This document shows, in pieces, positions 36,009-49,600 of a stretch of DNA of 64,000 nucleotides. Made by a program: the position numbers and the translations under genes. How positions within the stretch are numbered: position 1 is the stretch's first letter; each line of letters begins with the position of its first letter. The DNA comes from Bolinopsis microptera (taxonomy: Eukaryota; Ctenophora; Tentaculata; Lobata; Bolinopsidae): the NCBI RefSeq assembly GCF_026151205.1, contig NC_087079.1, positions 15,314,445 through 15,378,444 of the forward strand, given 5' to 3'. The notes beneath the pieces were generated by a model. That model was given only the letters and a program-made list of their open reading frames with translations. It had not been told where the DNA came from and made no database searches.

Positions 36009-37699
36009 TTGCTGAGTCGATATCAAGATATGATATTATGATTTCCGTCTCCAATGTCCATGAAACTATGTAATCTCAAATAATGGCTGAGTGAAAAAAC
36101 TGGCTTACACTTGTCAAAGACAGCGGAATTATCTGTAAGCCATCCCGGAAGTGTCCAGGTTAGTGTTTGCTTTGGTACGTTCTTTATTGTGTATTTTATT
36201 TGCGTTTACGTTATCTTTAGCAAACTGATCTTATTTTTAATTATACTGCCTCGATTTTTGATCAGCCCAAGTTTTGAAGGTTAGGCCATTAGCATTAATT
36301 TAATCAATACTACACCCCTGTCCTCTAATGACGTTCTTAAAAGTGGTAACGTCTTTAGGCCTTAGCTATTGGTACGTAATCCGATGAGGAGTTTGTTGAG
36401 TCGAGAAAAAAAACATCAGCTGTTTTAAAATAGAACTAACAACGCAAAGAGCACGATATAATATAAAGATATTCTCCTTCTATAGATATTTAAAAATTTT
36501 GTTCCCTTTGTTTGGTTGCTAGGGGGTTGCGGGATAATGATGATTAAAACGACGTTATGCCACTATATTGTAAAGTTAGTTGCTTTCAACCTCCTTGGCG
36601 GCAAATTCAACTGAGATTGAACCCCATTAGCGAAACTATAAATATAGGATAAATGGGTAGATGCTATGGAAAAGCTTCAGTTCTACTTCCTTTGTGTTTA
36701 ATTGAAGCTCCGAAAGTGAAGTGATCACTTACTTTATAAAGACTATAGATGAGACAAAATGTACGTTAATCAGATAATAAAATATTTGACTCGAATGATT
36801 AATGAAGTATTCGTAAAAATACCAGTGGAAATATTGGACCGTGGATTCCACGTACGGTCATGCATATTGCATAGGCTCATAAAATACTAGTAAATTTAAT
36901 CCTATTTGATAAATTGACAATCACTGGAGTAGATTCCCATATATCCCAATTTGATCCAGCTGCTAGTATACTACTATCATAAATAATAAACAAAATATTA
37001 ATATTTGGATTCACCTGTTGTGTTAGACAATCGTATTGAAATAAGGAAACAACAACTATCTATAGTTCGCGGTGTGAAGTTGCCTTACGCTGTCTCAAGC
37101 TCATAATTGACATTTATTTAATAAAATATGAAAACTTTAATTTAAGTTTCCCCGGTATAAGGAGAGCTAGGTAGACTAGTCACAAAGTCACGATTCAATT
37201 CATATCAGGAATAAATGACGACACTTTCTGTCTTTCATAATTACTGTCAACAAGCAGCGAACTTAGTTCAAGTTTGTTCCTATAAAAGTAGACTCAAGAA
37301 AATTTATAAAAAGTCAACAAAAGTTTAATGAAATGAGACTAAAAAACACGGACGACTTCGCTACGACTAAGTGCTTACCACTAAATAAAGTTGGAGACAT
37401 GACTTACACGATGGAGAACAATAATGTCTGATTATAATTTGTAGATGAAATTGACGTTGCTTAAATTTTATGAGAAGGTCAACGGCATGGGTTTAACATC
37501 TTCATAATTTCATAGCGTTTCAAAGAAACGTCCCGCATTCAGAGTAGAGAGAGTTAACTAAGGAGTGACGTTAAAATTATAATAGTAATTTAAGATTAAT
37601 AACGCATTCAGGGTGTTTAACCCAAAAAAGCAATCCTAATTTCTTAATTAATCCCTACACCAACAAATCTACACAGAAATATGTATTGTTGATGGAGGA
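36009..37699. other. No recognised gene; upstream region of the Ig-like gene
   Basis: AT-rich. The promoter of the downstream gene should be near the right end, but no core element stands out. Confidence 0.35.
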
Positions 37700-40690
37700 A
37701 TGCGGGGAGCACTACTGGTTCTAATAATCCTCCTAGCCTGTCCTGGCTTAGGTAAGTGAACAGTCGACAAACTAACAGCAAATATAGCACATATAGCACG
37801 GCCATAATCAAAATTAATTCAAATATTAAGTCCAATGATGCAACTCAAATGACACGGAACACTTTATAAAGGAGCACGTAAAAAAGGCAATATCATTACT
37901 CAGTGCTAGAGGAAGAAATAATGTAAAATTATAGCTCCGAATTATCGTTAAATTATTTGAGAGTAGCGGGGATCACTAGTTGGGTTGGTTGGAGCTAACG
38001 CAAACAAACGGGGTACTTTATGAAATTGTAAGGTATCTCTTGGTGCTTAGTTAAAACAGCGATAACAACACGAGGGTCTGGTTCGGTGACCGTCTCGATC
38101 CTCAAGGACCCTCGGCATGTAAAATAGGCACTAAGCTCAGCACCAGCTCAGCACCAGCTCAGCACCAGCTCAGCACCAGCTCAGCACGAAACTTGAGCAC
38201 CAGCTCGGCACGAAACTCAAGCACCAGCTCGGCACGAAACTCAAGCACCAGCTCGGCACGAAACTCGGCACGAGCTCGACATCAAGGCCTGCGCCAGCTC
38301 GGCACGAAACTGGAGCAGCTGTGTCTGGATCGCGTCATTAACGAACGTGACGTTAACAAAGTGTTCAGTGTTAACGGATATTGTAGGGGATCTTCCCTGA
38401 GCTTTAGAGTAGACACGCGATCTTATCAAGCAGTGGGTGAAGCAGGTACAAGTGCAGCAGGGTTACCAGGGTTACATATACCAGGGAGAGGCTGGAGCTG
38501 TCAATAAGTACATCAGTGTATAGTGTATAGAAAGATTCTAGTGCATTAAAAGTTATCTACTATGTTTAATAGTTGATATAAACTCTAAAGCGTATAGTAT
38601 AATATGTTTGACCTTCTCATAATTTCAACTGAACTTGCAAATCTTCGAGAATCTTCGACAATAAGGCAGTAGGCACATAACATGTTGATCATGGTCTACG
38701 GAGCGCCAAATTTGTGAACATTTCAATATTCATGTCGAGGTACGGGCCAAACGATCCAGAGCCCAAATTAATGCCATTACGCTTGACTGCAGCATGGGGA
38801 GAGCAGTTCGCGCCTAGGTGTCTTAAAACCCGCAATTTCCAAGAATACCAGTACATTAGGAGTAGGTTAGGAGTAGCAGGGACAGCAATAACTCAATAAT
38901 TTACAACATGGCCCCGCAAGGAGTCCCGCCGTGGTGAGTACAAGATATTAGTGGAAGTAGGAGAAAGTATAAGACCATTAGCATTTGATGATTAGTCGAA
39001 GTAGGGGAACAATTAAATACCGCATTAGATAGAGGGTTCTAAGTTTAAGACTTGTTTTGAGACTGTCAGTGTCACTGCCATCAACAGAACATAGACAAGT
39101 AGTTACGGCTTTAAGAGATGTCGAGACTTCGCAGTAATTATGTCATCAGGATAGTATGTAACCATGTTCAGTACCCCTTCCAACGACCTAAAGACTTCCA
39201 GCTTCAGTTCGCCATGTCTCAGTATTCGCTCTTACGTTGTATGAGAGTTTGGCAAACACTTGGCTAAATAAAAACAAAGCTTCCATGGGTAGAGCAATTA
39301 CTAAGATGGCACTTGCTACGAAGGGAACCTTACAGAGCTATTAACTTATTAAGCTATTAAGATATTAAGCTATTATCTTTTCAACAGATTATCCAAAATA
39401 GACAGCTCTGCAGTAGCTAAGGGCCAATATATGGGAGCCTAAAAGGGGAAAAAAGGTCGGCAACATGATGCAGTTTGCACGTAGATAATAACGAAACTGT
39501 AATTATGACTTTATTATGCCGATAACTTCACTTTTATTATGCAGATAAATTTACTTATAGTAGAACTAAGTCTAGTTAAACCAACATTATAGAACGAAGT
39601 CGAGGCAGTCTTGGAGACAAGAGACATACTACCGTATACTGAAGCCTAATTAATGATCGAAATATCCCTAATATGCACGGAATTCGGCATGAAACCTCAC
39701 AAAATAACATGCTAAACTCTGTTTTAACAGTGCATTGAAGAAATAATTGCAGTGTTTAGCTCCTTATAAATTTAGAGTACTTGTCATTTGATTCCGCAGA
39801 ACTCTCTCATCAGTGCAACCTTCATGGATTCAGGTTCATAATGCAATGATAAATGGAGTAATCGTCCGTGAACCATCACCATTAGATAGAACTGATGACA
39901 GGATGGAGTTATTTGTAGCATTATCTACTATCAGAATTACCTGCAGAGCATTGTAACCTAATTCAAAGTTCCCTGAACTAAATATAGTATGTTTGCGTGA
40001 TATGGGCTGATGTTAATGTAAAGGTGACAAAGCAATGATAGTGGACAGACATAGTCACGTTATGATTCAGTTCAAGATTCAATAAACATTCATCAAGCTT
40101 ATATAGGCCGAGCCAGACTGAGTAAGATCGTCTATATTTTTTCGCCGATAAGATGAGGTAATTGTCAAAAGTTTAAGCAAATGGGATACGATGAGGTAAT
40201 TGTCAAAAGTTTAAGCCTTTACAATTTTTCCTAGAGTGTTTATAATAACAAAAGTCAAATTAACCGCACAATGAAATCAGTGACTTAATAGTGAATATAC
40301 CATTTCACAAAAATGCCTAGTATAGGGCCATATTATAATATATAATGTATATGGTTTGATATGTAAGACAAGAACTAAGAATATTAATATTCCGTATCCG
40401 ACAAAAATAAACTCCAAGTCACAAAAAACAAAATAAAAAACCAAATCCAAAATCACAAAACAAACAAACTTGACATCATAGAACAGGCCAAATCACACAA
40501 ACCCGAACTTACGAAACAAAAAAAGACCCAACCAAACCTGAAGCTCACAAATCTGTAAAAAAAATCACGAAGTTGGCTGACTCACTTGTTTCACTTTCAG
40601 GAGGAGCAGGGGATATCTGTCCACACCTCAACGTTGAGCCATGTGCTAACATTGGCACCATCCGACCTCGAACTTGTACCGCCTGTATTG
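37700..40690 (+). CDS. Multi-Ig gene exons 1-2: signal peptide and Cys-rich N-terminal segment
   Basis: Exon 1 (37700-37751) encodes MRGALLVLIILLACPGL with donor TTAG|GTAAGT, a textbook signal peptide. Exon 2 (40601-40690, acceptor CACTTTCAG) gives about 30 residues with five Cys (ICPHLNVEPC...RTCTACIG) and ends in phase 1. The start is the only in-frame ATG before the hydrophobic stretch. A second reading frame across exon 2 is also open but does not fit the phase of exon 1. Confidence 0.75.
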
Positions 40691-43600
40691 GTAAGTCCGT
40701 TATTAACATTTAATTCACTTCAATTCACGAAAATACAGTGCACAATTTTCGGAAAAGAAAGGGTAAAATGGATATGTATATTTCTTTCATTAAAATTTTT
40801 GATTGTTTCTGAATAGACTCAGTGAAGACAGATTTTAATGGAAATAAATGGCTGAATAATGTATCGACATTTCTACGTCATACTCATATTCTCAAATTAT
40901 TTGTTATATAGTAGTGTTGAAAGTATCTTACCTTTAAAAAGTTATTTTGTCGAATCTGAGAGTTTGCCACACAGAAATTCACCAACACATATCAGTCTGT
41001 TAACTAACTCCTGAATATTAAGGAGTAACTAACTCCTGAATATTAAGGAGTAACTGTTAACTAACTCCTGAATATTAAGGAGTCTGTTAACTAACTCCTG
41101 AATATTAAGGAGTCTGTTAACTAACTCCTGAATATTAAGGAGTAACTAACTCCTGAATATTAAGGTGTCTGTTAACTAACTCCTGAATATTAAGGAGTCT
41201 GTTAACTAACTCCTGAATATTAAGGAGTAACTGTTAACTAACTCCTGAATATTAAGGAGTAACTGTTAACTAACTCCTGAATATTAAGGAGTACTGTTAA
41301 CTAACTCCTGAATATTAAGGAGTCTGTTAACTAACTCCTGAATATTAAGGAGTCTGTTAACTAACTCCTGAATATTAAGGAGTCTGTTAACTAACTCCTG
41401 AATATTAAGGAGTAACTGTTAACTAACTCCTGAATATTAAGGAGTAACTGTTAACTAACTCCTGAATATTAAGGAGTAACTAACTCCTGAATATTAATAA
41501 TATTATAAAGGAGTGACGATAGACCAGCCGAGTGTGGCGTACTTGTACCAGGGTCAGAAGAAGGAAGTTAAGTGCATCCTTCACGGTCTCTTTAGTAACA
41601 ACCCCACTGCTAAGTGGGTGGGGGAGGACAGCAAGGGTATTGGAACTGAGATCACTAAAGATGTGACAGGTTAGTTTGAATTTAACTCTATTTTCATTCG
41701 ATTAACACTTGTTATATTTTATCACATATTCATCCGGAAAAAACACTTTCGTTCTCCCATTTCATTACTCTAATCCTAATCATCAAAAATCTTTGATTGT
41801 ATCTCAAAACTTACTTTATGTTACTTAACAACTAACCCCGTCAGAGACCACGGACACTACCCAAGGAACTAAAACCACGACCCTGACACTGACAGTCGGA
41901 GACGAGGACATGAAGTACTCCTGCAAGTACACTGCTCCTGATGGGTTCAGTGTTGAGGACTACATCGTCCATCAGACTGCAGGTGGGTCTTCATCCTGTT
42001 CTATGTGGCAGTTTTAATGTTAGCAAAGAGACCAAACCAACTATATTTACCTCAATTCTCTAGTCTTTTCAGACGCAGAATCTTCTACACTCTCTGACTT
42101 CTTCTGATGTCTGGGACTTACGACCCCAGATGTAGCTTTCAACGACGTTTTAAGGGCCCAACGTTCAGCTGTTCATCAGGGTTAAACTGGGCAGGGTCTT
42201 TCGGCCAGCTGCCAGTTGTCACTCCAGGTCTTGTTGTAGCGACTAAGCCAGATAGTGTAGGAACCTTTCAGGGACACCACCGCTGTTGTGTTAAGTGCCC
42301 TCTTCTTCTTTGCCCGGGTGATGTTAAGGAAGTTGAAAATTCGGGGTAATGTGTGGTGGTAGAATCCACGACATCCAACTTCTACTGTAAAGAGATATCC
42401 TTCCCAGCCTGCGGTCTCGATCTCCACCATTAGCTCTTCGTATCTCTTCTCTTTCCGGGATCTCTGGTCCTCAAAGTTCTCCTCGTTTCCACAGGTCAGC
42501 TCTATCAGGATGACTTTCCTGAGTGTGTTAGAGTATATTACCACATCAGGTCTGAGAGCTGTGTTGACAATATGTTGGGGGAATTGTCTTGTCCTTTCGT
42601 CCTCATCAAACACTAGTTTCCAGTCGTTACCTTCCTCTAGAAGATGAGGTTCTTCTGTAAGCCGTACTTCGGGTTTCCTGTAGGTTCCTTTTCCGGATAC
42701 GAACTTCCTCCACTCTCTCTTTACTTCTGTCTTTGGGGTAGCACTGTTTATCTCCCTCAGCTTCTCTGCAATTGGTTGCACGATTACCCTGAGCACCTGA
42801 TCATGTCTCCAATTATATCTTCCTTGTTTAAGCGACACTGGGCAACACGTTAGAATGTGCTTTAGGTTGCACTGCTGACGCCCACAAAGGGGACAGTTGT
42901 TCGTGGAGCTGTAGTTCCAAAGCTGGAGGTTGCTAGGTGTACTTGCAACGTCGTGGATGGCATTTAGGTGGAACTTTGTCAGCTCGGGGCTCAAGGTATA
43001 CAGCAGGCTTTGCCAGCCAGTGTCTAGCTGCATGGTGTTCTCCCAGGTTAGAAACTTTCCTTGGACTCTCTTATCGTACAGAGTTTGAAGGAGTTCCTCT
43101 TCTTTCAGAGACTTAATTATCTCCACCAGTTGCTCCTTTTTGTTCTTCTTCCTCCTCTGATCACCGAATCCAATACCGGCTCCTTCCCTGGTCTGCACGT
43201 AGCCAATCAGTTCTTTGAAGTAGAGGTCTCTCTCCCTATTAGTCAGCTCCTTGGTGTAGTCCCATCTCTTCTTGTCTCTGTTGGTGTTTTCTCTGTACTC
43301 GAAAACCTCCCTCACTTTAGGGTCAACCGATGTCTTCAGCATATAGGCCTTGGACACCTGTAGACATTTGTACAGGTTGGAGATCTGCTTTAACGATAGT
43401 CCAAAGTGGTCTTTTGATCTGTACAGCACACTATTCGATATGGAAGTAGTAACTCCAAGCCATTTCTTCAAGTATCTGGTACAAAGAGCCTCTAGTGTCT
43501 GGATGAATGATACTGGGAGGTTGTATATCATAATATTCCACTGTACTTTGCTAGTTAGCATGTGGTTGTAGATCCAGCACTTGCTTGGTCCAGAGAGCTC

Positions 43601-46600
43601 CGCCATGTCTACTTTTTCCAGCTGGCCTGAAAGTTGAGTGGTGATTAGCTCTCTCGTCTCATCTTGGCCCAGGTTGACGTAAATCCAGTGACCAAGGAAC
43701 TTTATCGGTGTGTCACCAAGGTACGCTACTTTCTCGTTTGCAATGATGATCTCAGGGTCAAACGATCTGTAGGTATTGTCCACTACCTTCATTCCGAGAG
43801 CAATACACTTGCTGGGTTTAGCTCTCATCGTCCTTGTCCATGCTAAGAATTCCTCCATTTGCCCGACCAGCCTCTTCATTTTGTCGAGTCTGTCAGACAG
43901 CAGGGTGAGATCATCTGCAAAAGCTCTGTTTGTAGTTGGCTCAGAGCTGAACGACGGCTTGTATCCCAGTGTTCTGTCGACCTGAAGTAAATCCAAGAGT
44001 AGGTTGAATGCTATTAAGAATAGCACGACAGAAAGCGGGTCCCCTTGAAACAACCCGATTAGGTAGTAGAACCACTCACTCTTCCACTTCTTCGTCTTCA
44101 CCCGTACTACCAGTTCGTCGTAGTACTTGACAATATATTGGACCACTTCTTCTGGGAACTTGTAGTGCCGAAGCGCAAACACTATCAGCTCATGGGGTAC
44201 TCTCCCATAAGCATTCATAAGATCCACCCATACTGCATACACCTGTCTTCTCTTACTCTTTGCATCCCGCAGTTCCTCCATGAGCGCTTGTGTGTGTTCT
44301 ATGCATCCTGGCATCTTGCGCAGGAAGCCTTTTTGCACAGAGGTATCGATGTACTTATTGGTGGTCATGTAGTCGAGCATTTTATCAGCTAGCATACCCA
44401 TTGCCACTTTCCCACTGGTGTTAGTCATAGTGATGTTCCTAAACTTGCCAGGGTCACTAAGGTCCGTGGTCTTGGGAAGTAGGATGCTTTCTCCAATTCT
44501 CCACTGCAGGGGGACACTGTTTGATAACCAGAGTTTACTAATACACACATACAATAGTTCTCTCAGCCTGGCACACCTTTTGTAAACTATGTATGGCACT
44601 CCGTTGGGCCCTGGTGAAGATCCATTGCGTCGTGTTTTGATCTTCTTTTCAAACTCTTCGTAAGTAGGTACTGTGCACACAAAGGGGTACACTGGGTCTT
44701 TGGCATCTGGTATTCCTGCCATCTTTTCGAAGACATGACATCTATCTCGGTCCATGTATTCCTTGGGGTAGTATCTGTCAGCCTCTTCCTTGCCGAAGGT
44801 AGGCTCTCCCGAGATCTTCTCATCAAGGAGTCTTTTACTGTAGTCATAGGGGTTCCTCCTGAAGCGTTGGGTCTCCTTCTTCTTTTCTTTCTTTTTCCTC
44901 TTCTTCAACTGTTCACGCCTAGACTTGTTGTGGATTCTCACTAGTCTCCAGTACTGCGCTCTTACTGTTTTGGCACCACCAGAAGTGACTCCGCCCTCTC
45001 TCACAGCCTCTCTATACTCGCGTGCTGTATCCTTCTTCTTTTTCCTGAGGGTCTTGGTGACTGGTCCTTCCTTATTGGGCTTGTCAAGGTATGGTTTCCG
45101 TTCTTCCTGTCCATATCTGTCAGCCAAGTACTCGTAGATAGTAAGTTCCATAGTCTTTAGCTCTTTCTCTGGGTCTTTACCCTTCACGATGTTCCCGATG
45201 GCAATGCTTAGGTCTTCATCAATTCCTTTCCATTCATTCATCTTGTTTGCCTGTGGTAAGGATAACTTTAGAGTATCCTTCAGTTCTATCTGTTCTGGGG
45301 GTTTGTCTTTCGCAGAGAAACTAGCTGAGCAGGCTTCTGTCATTGTAGCACTGTGGTTTGATTCCGGGCTTGACTTCAGCTCCGACTTACAGTTGCGATC
45401 TCCCTCCGCTGGTCCAACATCCACTTCCGTTTCTGTATTCTCAGCAGCACGAAGCTCGTCTTGCGGTCTCAGTTTGCATCTCCACTGGTGTTTGGCGACT
45501 TGTTTGAACCCCTTCCCACACCACTCACATACTTGAGGTTTATCCTTAGGTGGTTCAGCCTCAGAGGTTTCATTACCAGGTTGTCGGGTCTGTTCCCCTG
45601 AGGTCAGATCATCTATTCTCCCACCCCGTCCAGTGATCATGTGGGCATTTTTCTTATTGTTTGCTGGAGTGTTGATTGTTATACACAGCTCTGCCGTGTA
45701 TTCCGGCTAATCGCCCTACTAAGGCTATCAGCTTCGGGTCTTTCCCCTGTGGTCAGCAGTCTTTCCAGGCCGTCAGCAGTCTTTCCATGCCGTCATCTGC
45801 CTTTGGCAGTCGTCAACTAGTCTTTCCTAGCCGTCGTCAAGGCTTTCCCTCCTTGCAGAGCAAATCCATGTCCATGTTTGAGACCAAACCAACTATATTT
45901 ACCTCAATTCTCTAGTCTTTTCAGACGCAGAATCTTCTACACTCTCTGACTTCTTCTGATGTCTGGGACTTACGACCCCAGATGTAGCTTTCAACGACGT
46001 TTTAAGGGCCCAACGTTCAGCTGTTCATCAGGGTTAAACTGGGCAGGGTCTTTCGGCCAGCTGCCAGTTGTCACTCCAGGTCTTGTTGTAGCGACTAAGC
46101 CAGATAGTGTAGGAACCTTTCAGGGACACCACCGCTGTTGTGTTAAGTGCCCTCTTCTTCTTTGCCCGGGTGATGTTAAGGAAGTTGAAAATTCGGGGTA
46201 ATGTGTGGTGGTAGAATCCACGACATCCAACTTCTACTGTAAAGAGATATCCTTCCCAGCCTGCGGTCTCGATCTCCACCATTAGCTCTTCGTATCTCTT
46301 CTCTTTCCGGGATCTCTGGTCCTCAAAGTTCTCCTCGTTTCCACAGGTCAGCTCTATCAGGATGACTTTCCTGAGTGTGTTAGATTATCCTCGTACTTTA
46401 CATAAGTAAGTTTTTAAAGTTTGGAACAATGGAACTTTAAACATACAACATAATAATACAACATGGCATATATTAGCTTTCCTTGTTAGCTGTGAACCAG
46501 ACTGAATAGCTCAAAATAAGGAGACTAATAACCAGAGACTGAAAATGTCGGCCAGATTCTTGTTAGACAGAAGCCCAAAACAAGGTTTAGAGTTTAGTTC

Positions 46601-49600
46601 GGTGGCTAGGACTGTAATATTCATTCAAGATCAGAGACTGTCAAGCATTTGAAGATTTAAGGTTTATTAATCAAACTATGGACATACTGAGTGTCTAGCC
46701 GTTGCATTTAGTCCGTTAACTAATAGAAAATAATAAAATCAGAATACTTTCAACACTATTATTTGACAAATAATTTGAGCAAATCATGGAGTCTTGTAAC
46801 GAAGAGTAGTAGAATGGAGACCTCAGACCACGACCAGTCGAAAGTCATTTTTATATCATAATTTGAATACGATTGCCTCCTTTATAACGCGGTTCTTGGA
46901 GAATGGAGTAACCACGTTATGTATATGGGGTATAATTATTATTTATATAGCATTATATAGCGGTATTATAGAGGATTACTTATAGTGTAACTCGTGCCTA
47001 CGTACGGCTGGGACTTCACTATCGCAGATGCTGATGAATTGCAAAAGTATAAACAGTGCAAAAGTAAAATTGTGCACTGTTCATTATAAACTCGCTCAGT
47101 CAAAACCGGCCGCATTAGAGTAAATTTAATTCTGAGCGTGTTATAGAAATTCTGAGAATATCAGAATAACCACACCCCTTTAGCGTTGATTTAATAAATA
47201 TTTCATATTTCATGCATATTAAGGCCGTGATTAAGTGATCTGAAGAGTGCAATTGTTCTCGATAATTAGTGGCACAGCAAACATTCTGATAGGTAAAAAC
47301 TAAGGTTAAAAACTTAGGTAAAAACTCAGAGGAAAATCAAACAAAGGTAGATGCTAAATTTACAATATAAAAACAAACGGTGGTTTAATTAGACAATTCT
47401 ACAAACGGTGGTTCAACTCTACAAACATTCAGAGTGTTCCCTTCTTTTGATTGGTTCATTCGATTCACTGCGGACGTTCTGATTGGATAGCTTCTCAGTC
47501 ACGTGGCAGTCAAAATGAACAACGTGGTAACAACCTTCTACTCGACCAATAACCATCGAGAAAGATAACAACTTACAATGTCTACTCAGCTAATCAGTGG
47601 CGACATATCACATCACGTGACATTGTATCATTCAAAGTTCAAACAATAAAAAGATAATAAGTTCGACTTTTTGTCGGCCAATGAGCATAGCAACCACGTG
47701 ACCTTTTACGTGACCTTTTACGCCAATCAGTGTCTTTCGAGGTAAGCACCATTTCGTGCGTGCGTCGACCTAACCTTGAAGTTGAATATGTGCTGCGTTA
47801 TCTTACCTTATCTTTTCTTAATCTGGCACAAATAGGATTCAAGATAGGACTATGATACGACTATGATACGATAAGTTGAACTTTGAGCATTCCAATGATT
47901 GCGCTTATGATTAAAATCTGTGTTGCTATTGTCATCGTTCTCTGCCCCTGAGGGTTACCAGTGCGCCCCTGAGGGTTATTACTAGAAGAGAATTGTTTCT
48001 AGCGTATATTTTAAGGAAATAAATTCGACCCGATTTTTACCGTCAGATTTGGATCAGTACGAGTTAACCGTATTATTCATTCAGTTGCGGAAAGTACGAA
48101 ACGGTGTGAAGTCAGTTCTGACGGAGATTACTTCAACAAGTAAGGAAAAATCAGAAATATGCAATAATTTAACTTTCCCAAATTTAAACGATTTTGCCTC
48201 AAATCATTCAATTTCAAACATCAAAAAAATTGTGAATCTAGTTCAAGTCTAATTTTATGAATGGCTCGGCCTAAGCAAGCAAAAAGTGTGAAAAAGAACC
48301 CTTCTCAGGTTCTGGGGTTACACAGATAAGACAAACATCATCAGCAGTTCCGACGCGGGATACGCTGTCTCATTCGCAGATCCTATGATGAGTCTTGTGC
48401 TAGATCAGTCCTCGAGTAAGTCAAAACGGCTGGGAGTAGCCGAGAGAGGGGAAAGGTTGTGATCTTTTCATAAAGCTAGTTATCTATAAAACTAACGATG
48501 GTTCCAATTTGTACCTCTAAATTGTAACTACTTTCGCAGCTTGGGAACAAAAACTTACGTACAGATGTTCTGCTTCATTCGTAGCAGCGACGGGAGCCTT
48601 TAAGAGTATCAGTGTCAAAGCAGCACGTATGTATCCGCTTTTTGCTTTTATTCTTGGCCCAAAAGTGCCGGTGGTTCTAATATAATGACCAATTGACAAA
48701 AAATATAAATAAATAAAATTAAAACATAAATAAACTGAACAATTTAACTGAATCCCTTTTGTTAACCGCTGTATTTTCAACTGCCACCATAACCTGGAGG
48801 ACAAGATGTTAATGTCAAATTTTAGATGATGTTTTACTTTTGAAGTTCTAAAGATAATCAATAAAACCTATTTCAGATATCGTAGAGTCTGCGATGTCCG
48901 CAGTGGTGTGGGCTGGAGAAGCTAGCACAATTACTCTAATGTTAGCTTCGGTAAACCCATTAGCTGAGAGCGTTAAGATGAACTTCGGAACAAATGTCAT
49001 TGCCGGCCAGCTTAAGGGGTTTATAACAAGAATAAGATGCACGCTTTCTGACTTTTGAACATTTTATCTTCATACGTCAATTTATTTGAGAAATCAGGTC
49101 ATTGAATTTTCTCGATCCTTTAAAAAAATTTGTTTCCACTCCCAGTGACTTGTACACAGCAACTAGTGAGCTGTCACTCGACTCCACTGCGGAGAAGATA
49201 TGGACCATCTCATCAGAGTTCAAGTATCCGGATGAGAATGCAGTTACGATTCATGAGTATTACCAACTTTACGTCGCAAGTTAGTGAAGTGATTTAGCTT
49301 AAGTTTCTTATTACAATGAAAAAAATCAACTTCAATCCTACAGTTCAATCTTGGACAGAACATAAATTTATACATGTGGTATATTTTGTACAGTTGAATC
49401 TAATAGATTTGACCACATTCCCACGAAAAACCTGAATTTAAGTTCCGACCTTTTAGCGAAATTTTTAAGTATAGCAATTTCCAGCATTAAGTCGTTCTAG
49501 TTCCACAGATCACAGATACTTAAATCACAAACCCCCAGCACTGGAGACTCCGAAGAAGTACGTGTGTTTCAAGGGAGAAGACTGCGACATCACCATCACC

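Noticed and set aside
42107..45915. Many plus-strand open frames over the retrotransposon
   Set aside because: They are antisense shadows of the 1152-codon ORF; none has its own motifs.
48049..48252. 67-codon plus-strand frame near multi-Ig exon 5
   Set aside because: It overlaps the true exon in a different frame and cannot join exon 6 in phase; the phase-1 reading from 48058 gives the expected Ig Cys.
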